Notes: a model not told the origin generated them from the letters alone. A DNA stretch of 24,212 nt from JAGLTN01 sp035403325 (GCA_964492365.1 CAZBKA010000037.1:1-24212); one strand, 5' to 3'. Shown: positions 15,372 through 23,160, counted from the first letter of the stretch. Numbers and translations are program-made.

Positions 15372-15909
15372 TTTTTACCTCACTATTAAACATTGATCGC
15401 AGTTTGTTAAGTCCATAATTGTATCTGCTAAGGGTTGTTTTAATTGGTGTCGATTGCAATTTTGCTATTTCCCTGAACTTCATTTTGCCCTGGACATGCA
15501 GGATCACAACCTCTTTTTGTTCATAAGGCAACTGGGCAATAGCTTCATATAGCTGTTGATACTCTTCATCGCACGCAATGCATTGATCAGGTGCTTTATC
15601 TGCGGCAGCAACTGTTGTAACATCATCCAGGCATACGAAGCTCTGCAAACATTTGCCTCTGTTTGAATTGCGTGCTCTATTCGCAACACATGTTATCAAA
15701 TATCCCTTCAGACTCGTTCTGATTTTATATTTATCCGCAGAATGAACAAGGTTAAGAAAAACCTCCTGCACAACATCCTCCGCGGCACTAACATTATTCA
15801 AAAGCCCAGCTGCTATTCGCACCAGATCGTCTCTGTACTTTTCATATATCCGGCAAAGAGCTTCCTTACTGCCGCTATTTAATTCATAGATAAGCCACTT
15901 ATCTTCCAA
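15355..15909 (-). CDS. ECF-type RNA polymerase sigma factor, first module
   Basis: Extracytoplasmic-function sigma factor of 184 residues that recruits RNA polymerase to a stress or envelope regulon. Region 2 is visible in ALCRIYEKYRDDLVRIAAGLL (split) and AEDVVQEVFLNL; region 4 in LPYEQKEVVILHVQGKMKF and REIAKLQSTPIKTTLSRYNY (the HTH). There is no C-terminal extension. The start is TTG at 15909 after AGAGGTG; the spacing of eight is acceptable and no ATG is in place. The cognate membrane protein overlaps its end. A perfect 12-base palindrome lies just upstream. Region 4 keeps the usual 'EREI-AKLLGIP-GTVKSRL' layout but with SRYNYGLNKLRSM, so promoter specificity differs from the second module. 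Confidence 0.9.
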   Translation of the reverse strand: MEDKWLIYELNSGSKEALCRIYEKYRDDLVRIAAGLLNNVSAAEDVVQEVFLNLVHSADKYKIRTSLKGYLITCVANRARNSNRGKCLQSFVCLDDVTTVAAADKAPDQCIACDEEYQQLYEAIAQLPYEQKEVVILHVQGKMKFREIAKLQSTPIKTTLSRYNYGLNKLRSMFNSEVKNEISR

Positions 15910-15935
15910 CGCTTCGACACCTCTTTATAAAGAAT

Positions 15936-15947
15936 CAATGATCATTG
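15936..15947. promoter_or_regulatory. Perfect 12-base palindrome upstream of the first ECF sigma gene
   Basis: CAATGATCATTG, 27 bases before the TTG start. Likely operator or dimer site; which regulator is unknown. Confidence 0.4.
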
Positions 15948-16054
15948 TCATATATAAGACACAACAAATAGCGTTTTTACCTTAGAAAATAATCAAATTT
16001 CTGATTTTCCATATTTTAGCCAATTTAATCCCCAAAACCACGAAAAACCAGACC

Positions 16055-16089
16055 AATAAAAAAAGGCCAAGCAAAAAAGCCTGGCCTTT
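16055..16089 (-). terminator. Intrinsic terminator of the second sigma/anti-sigma unit
   Basis: Arms AAAGGCCAAGC (16062-16072) and GCCTGGCCTTT (16079-16089) pair with one A-C mismatch, loop of six A. On the minus strand a T-run follows down to about 16055. It lies 37 bases after the stop at 16126 and resembles in base use the terminator of the first module. Confidence 0.85.
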
Positions 16090-16125
16090 GTATTAGATAC
16101 TCAACTATATGGTATCAGTTAGTTT

Positions 16126-17361
16126 TTATATCCCACGGAATCCGCCTGTGATTTCCCATCGTTCAGGTTGGCCATGTACCTGGCGAACATAAGAATGTTC
16201 CGGATGCCATTGGCTGATTTTTCCATTTTCTTCAATTTCGACGGTGCATGGTACATAATGGCCGCCCATTTCAGGTTTAGGTGTTGGTTCACCGATGGAA
16301 ATAATTCGTATAAACCTGATTTGGCCATAGACTTTTTCTATTCTTTCAGCAGGCACACCTCCAAATAGTCTACCAGCCTTAGCGTAATCTTTTTCGATCA
16401 AAGCCTGAAGGAATTGGCGAATCACTTCTTTGGCGATTTCATTATCACTGAGGTCGCCCTGTTCCAGACCTACTTGCTGTGTAGTTTTATCTATTCTCAT
16501 TACATCATCAGGAATATTATCCAAAGTGAACATCTCAGAATCGATCGGTATATTATAATCGTAAAACTCTATTGTTGAAAAATGAACATATTCACCATCT
16601 TTCAGTTGATATGTTTCGACTGAATTCAAAAGCTTTGTAGCCTGGTCAACAAACAATATCGCACGCTGGAAAGGCAGACCATTTTCTACTAATGAAGTGG
16701 CTGTTATGGCAATTGGTTCAGCTTTGTTTTCGGGCTCCTGGATTTCTACTTCACTGTCGCCTTTCTCTTGTGCTTGCAGTATGTTTGCAGCTGCATTTTT
16801 AGGGTCGAGCTGTTCCGCCATACTAAGTATTTGGGCGGCAACCTCCTTGTCTTTGAGAGTGACAAGAAAGTTTTTCTTTTTAACCCATAGTTGCATTTTA
16901 TTGTCTTTCCAGACTATCACACTTTCACCGTCCCCAGGGCTCATCCATGCGGGTTTATTGACTCGAATATTTTTCACTTGTCCGGACTGGTCAAATTCAA
17001 CCCAGCACTCTATAGGCGTATCTGAAATTGAAGCCATAAAACTTTTAATATGTAAATACCGAACGCTATGGCTGGCTTGAATCGTTTGCTCTATTGCATA
17101 GGCTGGTGTCACAGCCTTATCCAGAAATGTTATCGCTGATCCCATTCCGATAATCACCACCGCTGCCACGGCTAATTTTGTAATTTTACTTTGCATAATA
17201 ATTCTCCATATCACAGGCCGATAGCTCGGCTTTGATTTTTTCTGTTCCAACTGCCCGTCGAGAATTTTTGCAAAGGCTTTGCGTTCGGATTCGCTGATAC
17301 CAGCAGGATCAATGCCGTCAGCTTTTAACAATTCTTCAAATAGTTTTTTATCATTATCCAT
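16126..17361 (-). CDS. Membrane anti-sigma-like protein, second module
   Basis: Protein of 411 residues, paralogous at its membrane segment to the first module. The N-tail (1-60) ends in PSYRPVIWRIIMQSKITKLA, followed by a helix at about 62-80. The extracytoplasmic part has an outer-membrane-lipoprotein-sorting-like beginning (SVRYLHIKSFMASISDTPIE, split) and a middle linker rich in Glu/Lys/Gln (about 195-215). The last 100 residues, IAKEVIRQFLQALIEKDYAK to the end, look like an NTF2/SnoaL-like domain, absent from the first module. The start codon lies inside the end of the sigma gene (ATGGATAA overlap of eight bases), with GGAGAGG upstream. Role by context: sequesters or tunes the ECF factor. 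No zinc motif is seen. Confidence 0.65.
   Translation of the reverse strand: MDNDKKLFEELLKADGIDPAGISESERKAFAKILDGQLEQKKSKPSYRPVIWRIIMQSKITKLAVAAVVIIGMGSAITFLDKAVTPAYAIEQTIQASHSVRYLHIKSFMASISDTPIECWVEFDQSGQVKNIRVNKPAWMSPGDGESVIVWKDNKMQLWVKKKNFLVTLKDKEVAAQILSMAEQLDPKNAAANILQAQEKGDSEVEIQEPENKAEPIAITATSLVENGLPFQRAILFVDQATKLLNSVETYQLKDGEYVHFSTIEFYDYNIPIDSEMFTLDNIPDDVMRIDKTTQQVGLEQGDLSDNEIAKEVIRQFLQALIEKDYAKAGRLFGGVPAERIEKVYGQIRFIRIISIGEPTPKPEMGGHYVPCTVEIEENGKISQWHPEHSYVRQVHGQPERWEITGGFRGI
17176..17241 (-). repeat. 66-base segment repeated in both anti-sigma genes (copy 2)
   Basis: Partner of 15195-15260 (about 58 of 66 identical by eye), encoding the conserved juxtamembrane segment. Confidence 0.8.
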
Positions 17362-17887
17362 TTAGCCTCTCCATTTCTGCGCGAAGAGATTGCTTTGCGT
17401 AAAATATTCGTGACCGGACAGTTCCAATACTGCAATCGGTAACATCAGCTATCGATTGGTAAGACATCTGCTCAATAAAACATAGTGTCAACACTTCTCT
17501 GTGGTAAGGCTTAAGCGTGTTCAAAGCCCGGTGTAAGTTCTCTGCGTCATTAGCATCAAAGACAAGCTCATCATTGCCCGATACGGGAATTTCATCTTCC
17601 GGCAACGTGACAAATTTATCCTTGCGTCTGAATCCATCATAAACCTTGTTCCTTGCGATACGGTAAAGCCAAACGGGAAATAATCGTGCATCTTTGAGTT
17701 TATGTATTTTTTTAAACACACTAAGCCAGATATCCTGCAGAATATCATCGACGTTACCGCCGCCGTCCAGCCGCCTGATATAATATTTCAAGCGAGGCTG
17801 ATACATCTCGAACAGCTCCTCAAAAGCCGCCCTCTCGCCATCCTGGCACCGATGCACTATTTTTCCAAGCTGTCCCTCAAAATCCAT
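17354..17887 (-). CDS. ECF-type RNA polymerase sigma factor, second module
   Basis: Sigma factor of 177 residues. Region 2: AFEELFEMYQPRLKYYIRRL and VDDILQDIWLSVFKKI; the RNA-polymerase-binding and -10-melting stretch follows at ARLFPVWLYRIARNKVYDGFRR (written in parts). Region 4: LKPYHREVLTLCFIEQMSYQSIADV and IGTVRSRIFYAKQSLRAEME, with the typical helix-turn-helix. ATG 17887 follows AAGGA. It overlaps its membrane partner by eight bases. It is more canonical in region 4 than the first module, so the two probably read different promoters. The module is oriented the same way and lies directly before the first one, suggesting tandem duplication followed by divergence. Confidence 0.92.
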   Translation of the reverse strand: MDFEGQLGKIVHRCQDGERAAFEELFEMYQPRLKYYIRRLDGGGNVDDILQDIWLSVFKKIHKLKDARLFPVWLYRIARNKVYDGFRRKDKFVTLPEDEIPVSGNDELVFDANDAENLHRALNTLKPYHREVLTLCFIEQMSYQSIADVTDCSIGTVRSRIFYAKQSLRAEMERLNG

Positions 17888-18059
17888 ATATGTCCTTTAA
17901 AGTCTTTCCCGTATCACCAGTAAAGACGCAATCAGACCATATTAGTTCAAAAAAATTTCAACTTTTTTGATTTTAGAGTATTCCAAACCAAAATGCACGA
18001 AAAAGACCCCGACGAGTACTTAGATTGATTTACTCCATCCCTGAACTAACCTTCGATAA

Positions 18060-18488
18060 TTATTCGTTGCTTTGTTGTGTATGTTGTCCCTGTCTCAGCC
18101 TGTGTTCTTGGTCATAGCCGCCTGCTCGAAGTATCTCTAATTTTATCAGGAACAGACTCACAACAACCAAAAATAAAATCACAAAAACTGCTATCATTGC
18201 AGTAATTTTACGTTTTTCTATATTTTGCGAATAGGGTGTTTTTATGAGATTCATTAATTTGCAGGAAAACCACCCCCAGTGGAGCCATAAATGCAGCCCG
18301 CTCAGTACCAGCAAAGCAACTCCGAAATATGTATGAATTTCGCCAAATTCATGTTTGTTTAGGCCCCATAATGTTAACCCGTGCCCGCTTGGTAGTACCG
18401 TCCAGATAAGTATTCCCGTCCAGATAAGCCCCAGCATCGCAACAAACATCGCAATATCAATAATAAAATTTAACTTTGGTCGATTCAT
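18060..18488 (-). CDS. DUF4405-like three-helix cytochrome-b-type membrane protein
   Basis: Inner-membrane protein of 142 residues with helices at about 8-32, 52-72 and 95-118. Histidines lie in IHTYFG (His52) and LHLWLHWGWF (His66, His70), the pattern of the DUF4405/cytochrome b561-like family, which suggests heme b binding and electron transfer. The N-terminus RPKLNFIID is typical of that family. I chose ATG 18488, after GAGAAG, because the family begins here; a GTG at 18569 would add 27 unrelated residues without a ribosome site. The C-terminal tail is polar (Gln/His). It stands alone. Partner and donor are unknown; a role in anaerobic electron transport would fit the hydrogenase, but that is inference. 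Confidence 0.75.
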   Translation of the reverse strand: MNRPKLNFIIDIAMFVAMLGLIWTGILIWTVLPSGHGLTLWGLNKHEFGEIHTYFGVALLVLSGLHLWLHWGWFSCKLMNLIKTPYSQNIEKRKITAMIAVFVILFLVVVSLFLIKLEILRAGGYDQEHRLRQGQHTQQSNE

Positions 18489-18692
18489 GCACTTCTCACA
18501 AAAAATGATAAAGTTTTTTTGCTGACTATGATTGATATTATGAGGCATTACGGAGTCACAGGCAACCACTTTTTTTAAAAGGCTTTTCTTAATAATTGAA
18601 GAGAGTGGAGATTGTCTAAATATCTTTTTAAGCAGAAGTTATGCTTTTAATTATTTCAGACTGATTTTGCTGTTTGAAATTTTGTTATTAGA

Positions 18693-18707
18693 CTTACATA
18701 CAGTAAG
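18693..18707. repeat. Short inverted repeat upstream of the PilX-like gene
   Basis: CTTAC-ATACA-GTAAG (perfect five-base arms). It sits about 20 bases after a TTGAAA (18674-18679) that could be a -35 box; a clear -10 is not seen. Possible operator. Confidence 0.3.
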
Positions 18708-18763
18708 ACAGAAAGTTTGATTTGTTTGTTTTTGGCCCAATGCAGATGCTTGCAGCGGGGGGG

Positions 18764-18795
18764 AGCAATGGTTTTTGAAAAGACCAACGATTGCT
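18764..18795 (+). promoter_or_regulatory. Predicted hairpin in the 5' leader of the PilX-like gene
   Basis: Outer arms AGCAAT (18764-18769) and ATTGCT (18790-18795) enclose a second hairpin, GGTTTTTGAAAAGACC (18770-18785), which pairs with itself over six positions. It lies 20 bases before ATG 18815 and after a run of seven G. It matches no riboswitch I know, including the c-di-GMP type I consensus. Confidence 0.4.
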
Positions 18796-18814
18796 GCCGT
18801 GTCGGGACATTCTT

Positions 18815-20800
18815 ATGAGATTAAAAAAGTTAAAAAAAACAGTAAATACTAAAGCTAGATACAGCGGAGTTGTTTTAGTTATTTCAATGTTAATTATGAC
18901 CATCATTTCAGTATGGTCGGTGTCTTTGTTTGCTTTTTCTAATGCCAATGCCCAGATTGCATATGACCAGAAAAAAGCCAATAATGCGTTATCAGCCGCC
19001 CAGTCTGGGCTTGAGGTTGCCACCTATATTGCAGCCCAGGCTTCAGCCGGGCTTGCTAAGACTACAAGCAACATAGTATCAGACACTGAGTCAGGTGTAG
19101 TTTGGACAGCATTTTGTACAAAAATTAATAGCTTGGCGATAGGTGGTCATTCGGTTTCTGCTACCCCCACGGCATTTACTGATGCTGGTGGAAGTGGAAC
19201 GCAAATTGTTATTCCTTCTGTGGATTTTGCGAGTACGGATGTTAGTTTTACCGTACGCTTTTTCCGGTATAATAATGATAGTAATTCCCTCTGCACGATA
19301 GGGGTTCAATCTACGGGTACAGATTATTCCACTTCAGCAAGCGGCGATATATCCAGAACCGTATCAATGAATTTTTCCATAACTAAAGACAGTGAGGTGC
19401 TTCAATATGCTCTTGCTAGCAGAGGCCGCCTGTGGATCACCGGCGATTCAACTATCTATGGCAATATTTATAGTAGCTGGAAATACCAGAACCTTTCGCC
19501 GTTCAATATTACCAGTGACTCAAAAGTCGTGGGAAAAATCGGTACTATCCTTACAAATACCGAAGACAATTTATATGCAATGCCATACGATCTTGAAACA
19601 CTTGCCGCAAATGGCAAACCAGTGTATGATGTGGTAGGTAAACCTGTTTTTGACAGTGCCGGCAATCGCATTTATACCGTTACCGCCAGTTCTTCCAGCG
19701 CTGTTTATGACGATGATCACAATATTATACGTTATGAAGTGACAGATATCTATGATTTAGATGGTCAACCTGTTTATGCTGGTGAACAACTCTATGATGC
19801 GTCAGGTCAACCTGTCTATGACGGTAGCGGTCAGCCTGTATATGTTGCCAGCAGTAATATCGCTTATAATACACAAGGAACAAAAGTAATCAGTTCTACA
19901 GATGAAATACAAGGCCAAACCGCAGGCATTGAATACAACATTGACTATGGCGACAAAGCTGTCAACATGCCAGGTATGAAACTGGCTGATTATGATACGA
20001 CAGCATATTACCAAGCCACAAGGACATCCAGTGGTGGCGGCGGCGACATCTATTGCAGCAGTTCGGCCACCAATTATCCCTATAACCTAAGTGATCTGGG
20101 CGCTACCAACGGCACAAAGTATCGCTACGAATATTTCCCGCATAATGCTGGCAGCTACACCACCGGCAGCGGGCTGCAAGTGAAAAGGTACATCTATAAG
20201 AATCAGACGTTTACCAATACGAGACTGCCAGAGAGTAAGAATGCGCTTTTCATAAATTGTACATTTAATGGCATCCTCTATGTTGATTGCGGGAAAACAG
20301 GCAGCACATACAATAATGTGCGGTTTGACGATTGCACATTTAAAGGCCCTATAATAACCAATACCCCCAACTATTCAAACAGCACAAATTGGTGGATGAA
20401 AAACTGCCTATACTTCACCGGTGAGGAAGATTTTAATAATGTAACCAATATTCCCGCTACTATTCTTGCGCCGAATTTCAATGTAAATCTGGGAAATACA
20501 AACCCCGACACTGGTGAAAGTAATGTTCTTAAAGGTGCCATCGTCGGCGGCATTGTCGATATTCGCGGCAATGCAGAAATTTATGGAACAGTTATTTCGA
20601 TGTACGACACAAGTGGATATTCAAGCGGATATGTCAACAATATTGGTGCAACATTAGGCGACGGTGGTTCTGAAACTACTGAACCAGGTGACATCGGTAT
20701 TATTAATATTACACCAAACCCAGACCAACTGCTGCCGAGCGGAGTTACAACACCTATTGTAATAAAACCACTTCGTAACAGTTATAATGAATCAATATAG
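18815..20800 (+). CDS. PilX-like protein with repeat linker and right-handed-helix-like tail
   Basis: Protein of 661 residues with a type IV pilus-like (PilX/GspK-type) N-terminus: a basic head, one helix at about 17-42 (VLVISMLIMTIISVWSVSLF) and AAQSGLEVATYIA just after. No prepilin peptidase site of the FTLVE type is seen. The middle (residues 267-344; bases 19613-19846) has five to six short repeats of the GxPVYD kind (NGKPVYD, GKPVFD, GQPVYA, GQPVYD, GQPVYV). The rest, with FINCTFNGILYVDCG, VRFDDCTFKGPI and IVGGIVDIRGNAEIYGTVIS, has the alternating pattern of a beta-helix surface domain. ATG 18815 fits; a TTG at 18791 lies inside the predicted hairpin. The next gene, a tiny acidic peptide, begins 70 bases on. 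The partner assembly machinery is not in the window. Function unknown; likely a surface fibre or minor pilin. Confidence 0.65.
   Translation: MRLKKLKKTVNTKARYSGVVLVISMLIMTIISVWSVSLFAFSNANAQIAYDQKKANNALSAAQSGLEVATYIAAQASAGLAKTTSNIVSDTESGVVWTAFCTKINSLAIGGHSVSATPTAFTDAGGSGTQIVIPSVDFASTDVSFTVRFFRYNNDSNSLCTIGVQSTGTDYSTSASGDISRTVSMNFSITKDSEVLQYALASRGRLWITGDSTIYGNIYSSWKYQNLSPFNITSDSKVVGKIGTILTNTEDNLYAMPYDLETLAANGKPVYDVVGKPVFDSAGNRIYTVTASSSSAVYDDDHNIIRYEVTDIYDLDGQPVYAGEQLYDASGQPVYDGSGQPVYVASSNIAYNTQGTKVISSTDEIQGQTAGIEYNIDYGDKAVNMPGMKLADYDTTAYYQATRTSSGGGGDIYCSSSATNYPYNLSDLGATNGTKYRYEYFPHNAGSYTTGSGLQVKRYIYKNQTFTNTRLPESKNALFINCTFNGILYVDCGKTGSTYNNVRFDDCTFKGPIITNTPNYSNSTNWWMKNCLYFTGEEDFNNVTNIPATILAPNFNVNLGNTNPDTGESNVLKGAIVGGIVDIRGNAEIYGTVISMYDTSGYSSGYVNNIGATLGDGGSETTEPGDIGIINITPNPDQLLPSGVTTPIVIKPLRNSYNESI
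19613..19846 (+). repeat. GxPVYD repeats inside the PilX-like gene
   Basis: About five to six copies of a seven- to ten-residue unit with core G-(K/Q)-P-V-(Y/F)-(D/A), unequal in spacing. It may be a flexible or binding linker. At DNA level the copies GGTCAACCTGT(T/C)TATG are close, suggesting recent repeat growth. Confidence 0.7.
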
Positions 20801-20870
20801 ACTGAAGAATATATGTTTTGAAAACTCATTAGTTCTTAAATAACAATTTTATTGAGGGACATTTAAAAAA

Positions 20871-21107
20871 ATGAAAAAACTTACAATGAACATGATAGCG
20901 GTTTTGACAATGATTGTTTTACTTCAGCTTGTTGCTGTGGGAGCTGACAACTTTAGCAGCTTAAACCAAGGTGAAAGTTTAAATATCGTGCAGGGACAAG
21001 CTGGCGAATCAATCACATTTTCTGATTCGAATGACGTTAACGACGTCAATAACGTAGGCGACGTCAATGATGTAAATGACCCTAATCAGTCTGATTCCAA
21101 CGAATAA
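20871..21107 (+). CDS. Small secreted Asn/Asp/Val-repeat peptide
   Basis: 78 residues. The N-terminus is a signal peptide (MKKLTMNMIAVLTM, then a hydrophobic run to about residue 24, likely cut after VGA). The mature peptide of about 54 residues is strongly acidic. Its tail is a short-period repeat: NDVNDVNNVGDVNDVNDPN, with SDSN at both ends. It is unlike known enzymes; acidic Asn/Asp runs can bind calcium, and similar tails occur on planctomycete surface proteins (from memory). ATG 20871 follows GAGGG, a longer-than-usual spacing of 12. It follows the PilX-like gene by 70 bases on the same strand, so it may be co-transcribed. The stop lies 15 bases before the stop of the convergent MetX-MetW gene. 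Confidence 0.65.
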   Translation: MKKLTMNMIAVLTMIVLLQLVAVGADNFSSLNQGESLNIVQGQAGESITFSDSNDVNDVNNVGDVNDVNDPNQSDSNE

Positions 21108-21122
21108 GGGTTGGCTGGTATC

Positions 21123-22925
21123 CTAATCTTTGCTGGTAACGTAAATAGCCTGATCTGCAAAGAGGTTCGGTATGATTTTTACCGGGCTGACAGATGTTTT
21201 TATTAGCGGGATCTTTTTCTCGATGGTTACGTTCATTTTCCTGCAAAAATTTTCAAAGTCCTTCAGCGAGAGAAAATGAACGTTTGGAGAATTGTACCAG
21301 CTAAAAGGTAACCCTTTGGTAACGGGAGCTTTGCCCATAAAAAAAAGTTGCGAGCGGCAGCTCCAGTTTGCGAAATTTGGGAAGCTGACAATTACTTTTT
21401 TGCCTAAACGCAGCAGTTCTTCAAAAACTTTTTTAGGATGATTCAAGGCCTGTACCGTTTGCGATAGAATGACATAATCAAAACTTTTATCCGCATGGTT
21501 TGGCAAACCATCTTCTATGTCATGCTGAATTATAGGTAATCGGTATTTTATACATTCCAAAACAAATTCCTGCCGGCATTCAATACCTTCAGCTTTTATG
21601 TTTTTGTCAGCGATGAGTCTGGAAAGCAATTCACCATCACCGCAGCCGGTATCAAGCACCGTACTGCCTGGTTCAATTAGTGATGAGATTATTTCATAGT
21701 CCACCCTCGCTCTTTGCGCCTGTTGATATTTACTCAGTGTATGTTTGCCGATATTGGTTTGCGAGCTGACATGTATCTTTCTTTCGGGTTTGTGTGTGGC
21801 TTCCAGGAATTCCGCAACAAAATTGCCGAGCGTTTCAGCTTCAAGCAAAAAAGCATCATGCCCATATGGCGAATCGATATTGCAAAAGCTTGCATCTTTT
21901 CCGGAAGCACTTAGAGTTTTTGCGATTCTTTTCCCCTGCGCAGGAGTAAAGAGCCAGTCGCTTGTAAAGCTTGCGATGAGAAATCTGCACGTGCTTTTTT
22001 CAAAGGCCTTTGTCAGCGACCCATAGTCTTTTTCCAGGTCAAAATAATCCATGGCTTTTGTTATATAAAGATAGCTGTTGGCATCGAATCTTTCAACAAA
22101 TGTTTGGCCTTGGTAATCAAGGTATGTTTCAACAGCAAATTCGCTTTTAAAATCATAACTATATGATCCTGAATCTCTCAGCTGCCTTCCGAATTTTTCT
22201 CTCATTCCTTCTTCGGATAGATAGGTTATATGCCCTATCATTCTTGCAATGCTCAAACCGATATCAGGATTTTTCCCGCTATGATATTGACCCGTGCTGA
22301 AATTCGGGTCAGAGAGAATCGCATTTCTGCCGACAGCATCAAAAGCAATGGATTGCGGCGTAAGGTTTGTTGTCGTAGCTATAGCTATTGCCGATTGAAG
22401 CAAGTCAGGGTATTCGATGGCCCATTGAAGAGCCTGCATGCCGCCCATTGAACCGCCTATTACTGCAAGCAGTTTTTTTACTCCTATTTTATCGAGCAGA
22501 AGCTTCTGCACTTTGACCATGTCGGAAATAGTGATAATCGGAAAATCCAGACCGTAGGGAACCTTTGTTTCAGGGTTAAGGGACGAAGGCCCCGTAGTCC
22601 CGGAACAGCCCCCTAGTATATTGGAACAAATTACAAAATACTTATTAGTGTCTATTGGCTTACCTGGGCCTATCATTGAATCCCACCAGCCTGACTTTTT
22701 GTCGTCCGGGTGATGTTTTCCTGCCACATGGGCGTCACCACTCAGTGCGTGACATACCAGGATAGCATTGTTTTGGTTATCATTTAGCTCACCGATTGTC
22801 TCGTAGGTTACATCTACAGGGGCAATACTTTTGCCGCAAGACAGCTTTAAAGGCTGAGATTCCTCCACAACCCTGACATTTAGGGATTTTACAATTAAAA
22901 CCGAGTTCTTTTCCAAATCATCCAT
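21123..22925 (-). CDS. metX: MetX-MetW fusion (homoserine O-acyltransferase plus methyltransferase-like)
   Basis: 600 residues. Residues 1-375 are MetX, which acylates homoserine for methionine synthesis. Motifs: LVCHALSGDAHVAG (57-69), SNILGGCSGTTGPSS (101-115), the nucleophile elbow GGSMGG with Ser159, Asp323 in SDWLF and His356 in YGHDAFL. Residues about 400-600 are MetW, the SAM-binding-fold partner that in many bacteria is a separate gene directly after metX: RVDYEIISSLIEPG, DTGCGDGELL (425-434), FDYVILSQTVQALNHPKKVF and FPNFANWSCRSQLFFMG (split). The linker is short (380-400). No frameshift is visible; the fusion is one clean frame. ATG 22925 has a weak ribosome site; the mRNA may be nearly leaderless. 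Acyl donor (acetyl- or succinyl-CoA) cannot be told from sequence. It is a single-gene unit. Confidence 0.92.
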   Translation of the reverse strand: MDDLEKNSVLIVKSLNVRVVEESQPLKLSCGKSIAPVDVTYETIGELNDNQNNAILVCHALSGDAHVAGKHHPDDKKSGWWDSMIGPGKPIDTNKYFVICSNILGGCSGTTGPSSLNPETKVPYGLDFPIITISDMVKVQKLLLDKIGVKKLLAVIGGSMGGMQALQWAIEYPDLLQSAIAIATTTNLTPQSIAFDAVGRNAILSDPNFSTGQYHSGKNPDIGLSIARMIGHITYLSEEGMREKFGRQLRDSGSYSYDFKSEFAVETYLDYQGQTFVERFDANSYLYITKAMDYFDLEKDYGSLTKAFEKSTCRFLIASFTSDWLFTPAQGKRIAKTLSASGKDASFCNIDSPYGHDAFLLEAETLGNFVAEFLEATHKPERKIHVSSQTNIGKHTLSKYQQAQRARVDYEIISSLIEPGSTVLDTGCGDGELLSRLIADKNIKAEGIECRQEFVLECIKYRLPIIQHDIEDGLPNHADKSFDYVILSQTVQALNHPKKVFEELLRLGKKVIVSFPNFANWSCRSQLFFMGKAPVTKGLPFSWYNSPNVHFLSLKDFENFCRKMNVTIEKKIPLIKTSVSPVKIIPNLFADQAIYVTSKD

Positions 22926-22932
22926 GTTCTCA

Positions 22933-22960
22933 AGTATACAACTGATTTTTATATTGTAAA
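22933..22960 (-). promoter_or_regulatory. metX: Promoter of metX-metW
   Basis: Minus-strand TTTACA (22960-22955), 16 bases, TATACT (22938-22933). The expected transcript start falls within one to three bases of the ATG, so the message would be almost leaderless. Only GAGAA could serve as ribosome site. Confidence 0.45.
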
Positions 22961-22965
22961 GAGGT

Positions 22966-22987
22966 TGCCTGAGCTAATTGGCAGGCA
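22966..22987. repeat. Inverted repeat just upstream of the metX-metW promoter
   Basis: TGCCTG (22966-22971) and CAGGCA (22982-22987), perfect arms, ten-base centre; it lies directly beside the -35 box and may be an operator. Confidence 0.35.
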
Positions 22988-23001
22988 TTAACTGTCCCTT
23001 A

Positions 23002-23014
23002 GTAAATGATTTAC
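23002..23014. repeat. 13-base palindrome in the divergent gap
   Basis: GTAAAT-G-ATTTAC, perfect; midway between metX-metW and the small basic gene. Possible operator. Confidence 0.35.
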
Positions 23015-23048
23015 CAAAAAAATATTTGTTTTAGTTGGATTATTTACC

Positions 23049-23077
23049 TTGACAGTGAAAAACTGCAATTATAAACT
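23049..23077 (+). promoter_or_regulatory. Promoter of the small basic protein gene
   Basis: A consensus TTGACA (23049-23054) with TAAACT (23072-23077) at a 17-base spacing; a TATAAA at 15-base spacing is the alternative -10. The leader would be about 75 bases. Confidence 0.5.
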
Positions 23078-23125
23078 CAATAGGTAGGTGTGGTGTCCCT
23101 ACATTTTATCTGTGTGCGGACAAGT

Positions 23126-23146
23126 GTTAAATGTAATTTGTTTAAC
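23126..23146 (+). repeat. Inverted repeat directly before the ribosome site
   Basis: GTTAAA (23126-23131) and TTTAAC (23141-23146), nine-base centre, immediately upstream of AAAGGGAG. Could be an operator or an mRNA hairpin controlling the small basic protein. Confidence 0.4.
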
Positions 23147-23160
23147 GAAAGGGAGTAATT

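Noticed and set aside
18721..18814. c-di-GMP riboswitch before the PilX-like gene
   Set aside because: The conserved GCAAACC/GGGACGCAAAGCC core is absent although a hairpin exists.
22926..23160. SAM riboswitch or S-box upstream of metX-metW
   Set aside because: The promoter is directly at the start codon, leaving no room for a leader RNA, and no SAM core motif is visible.
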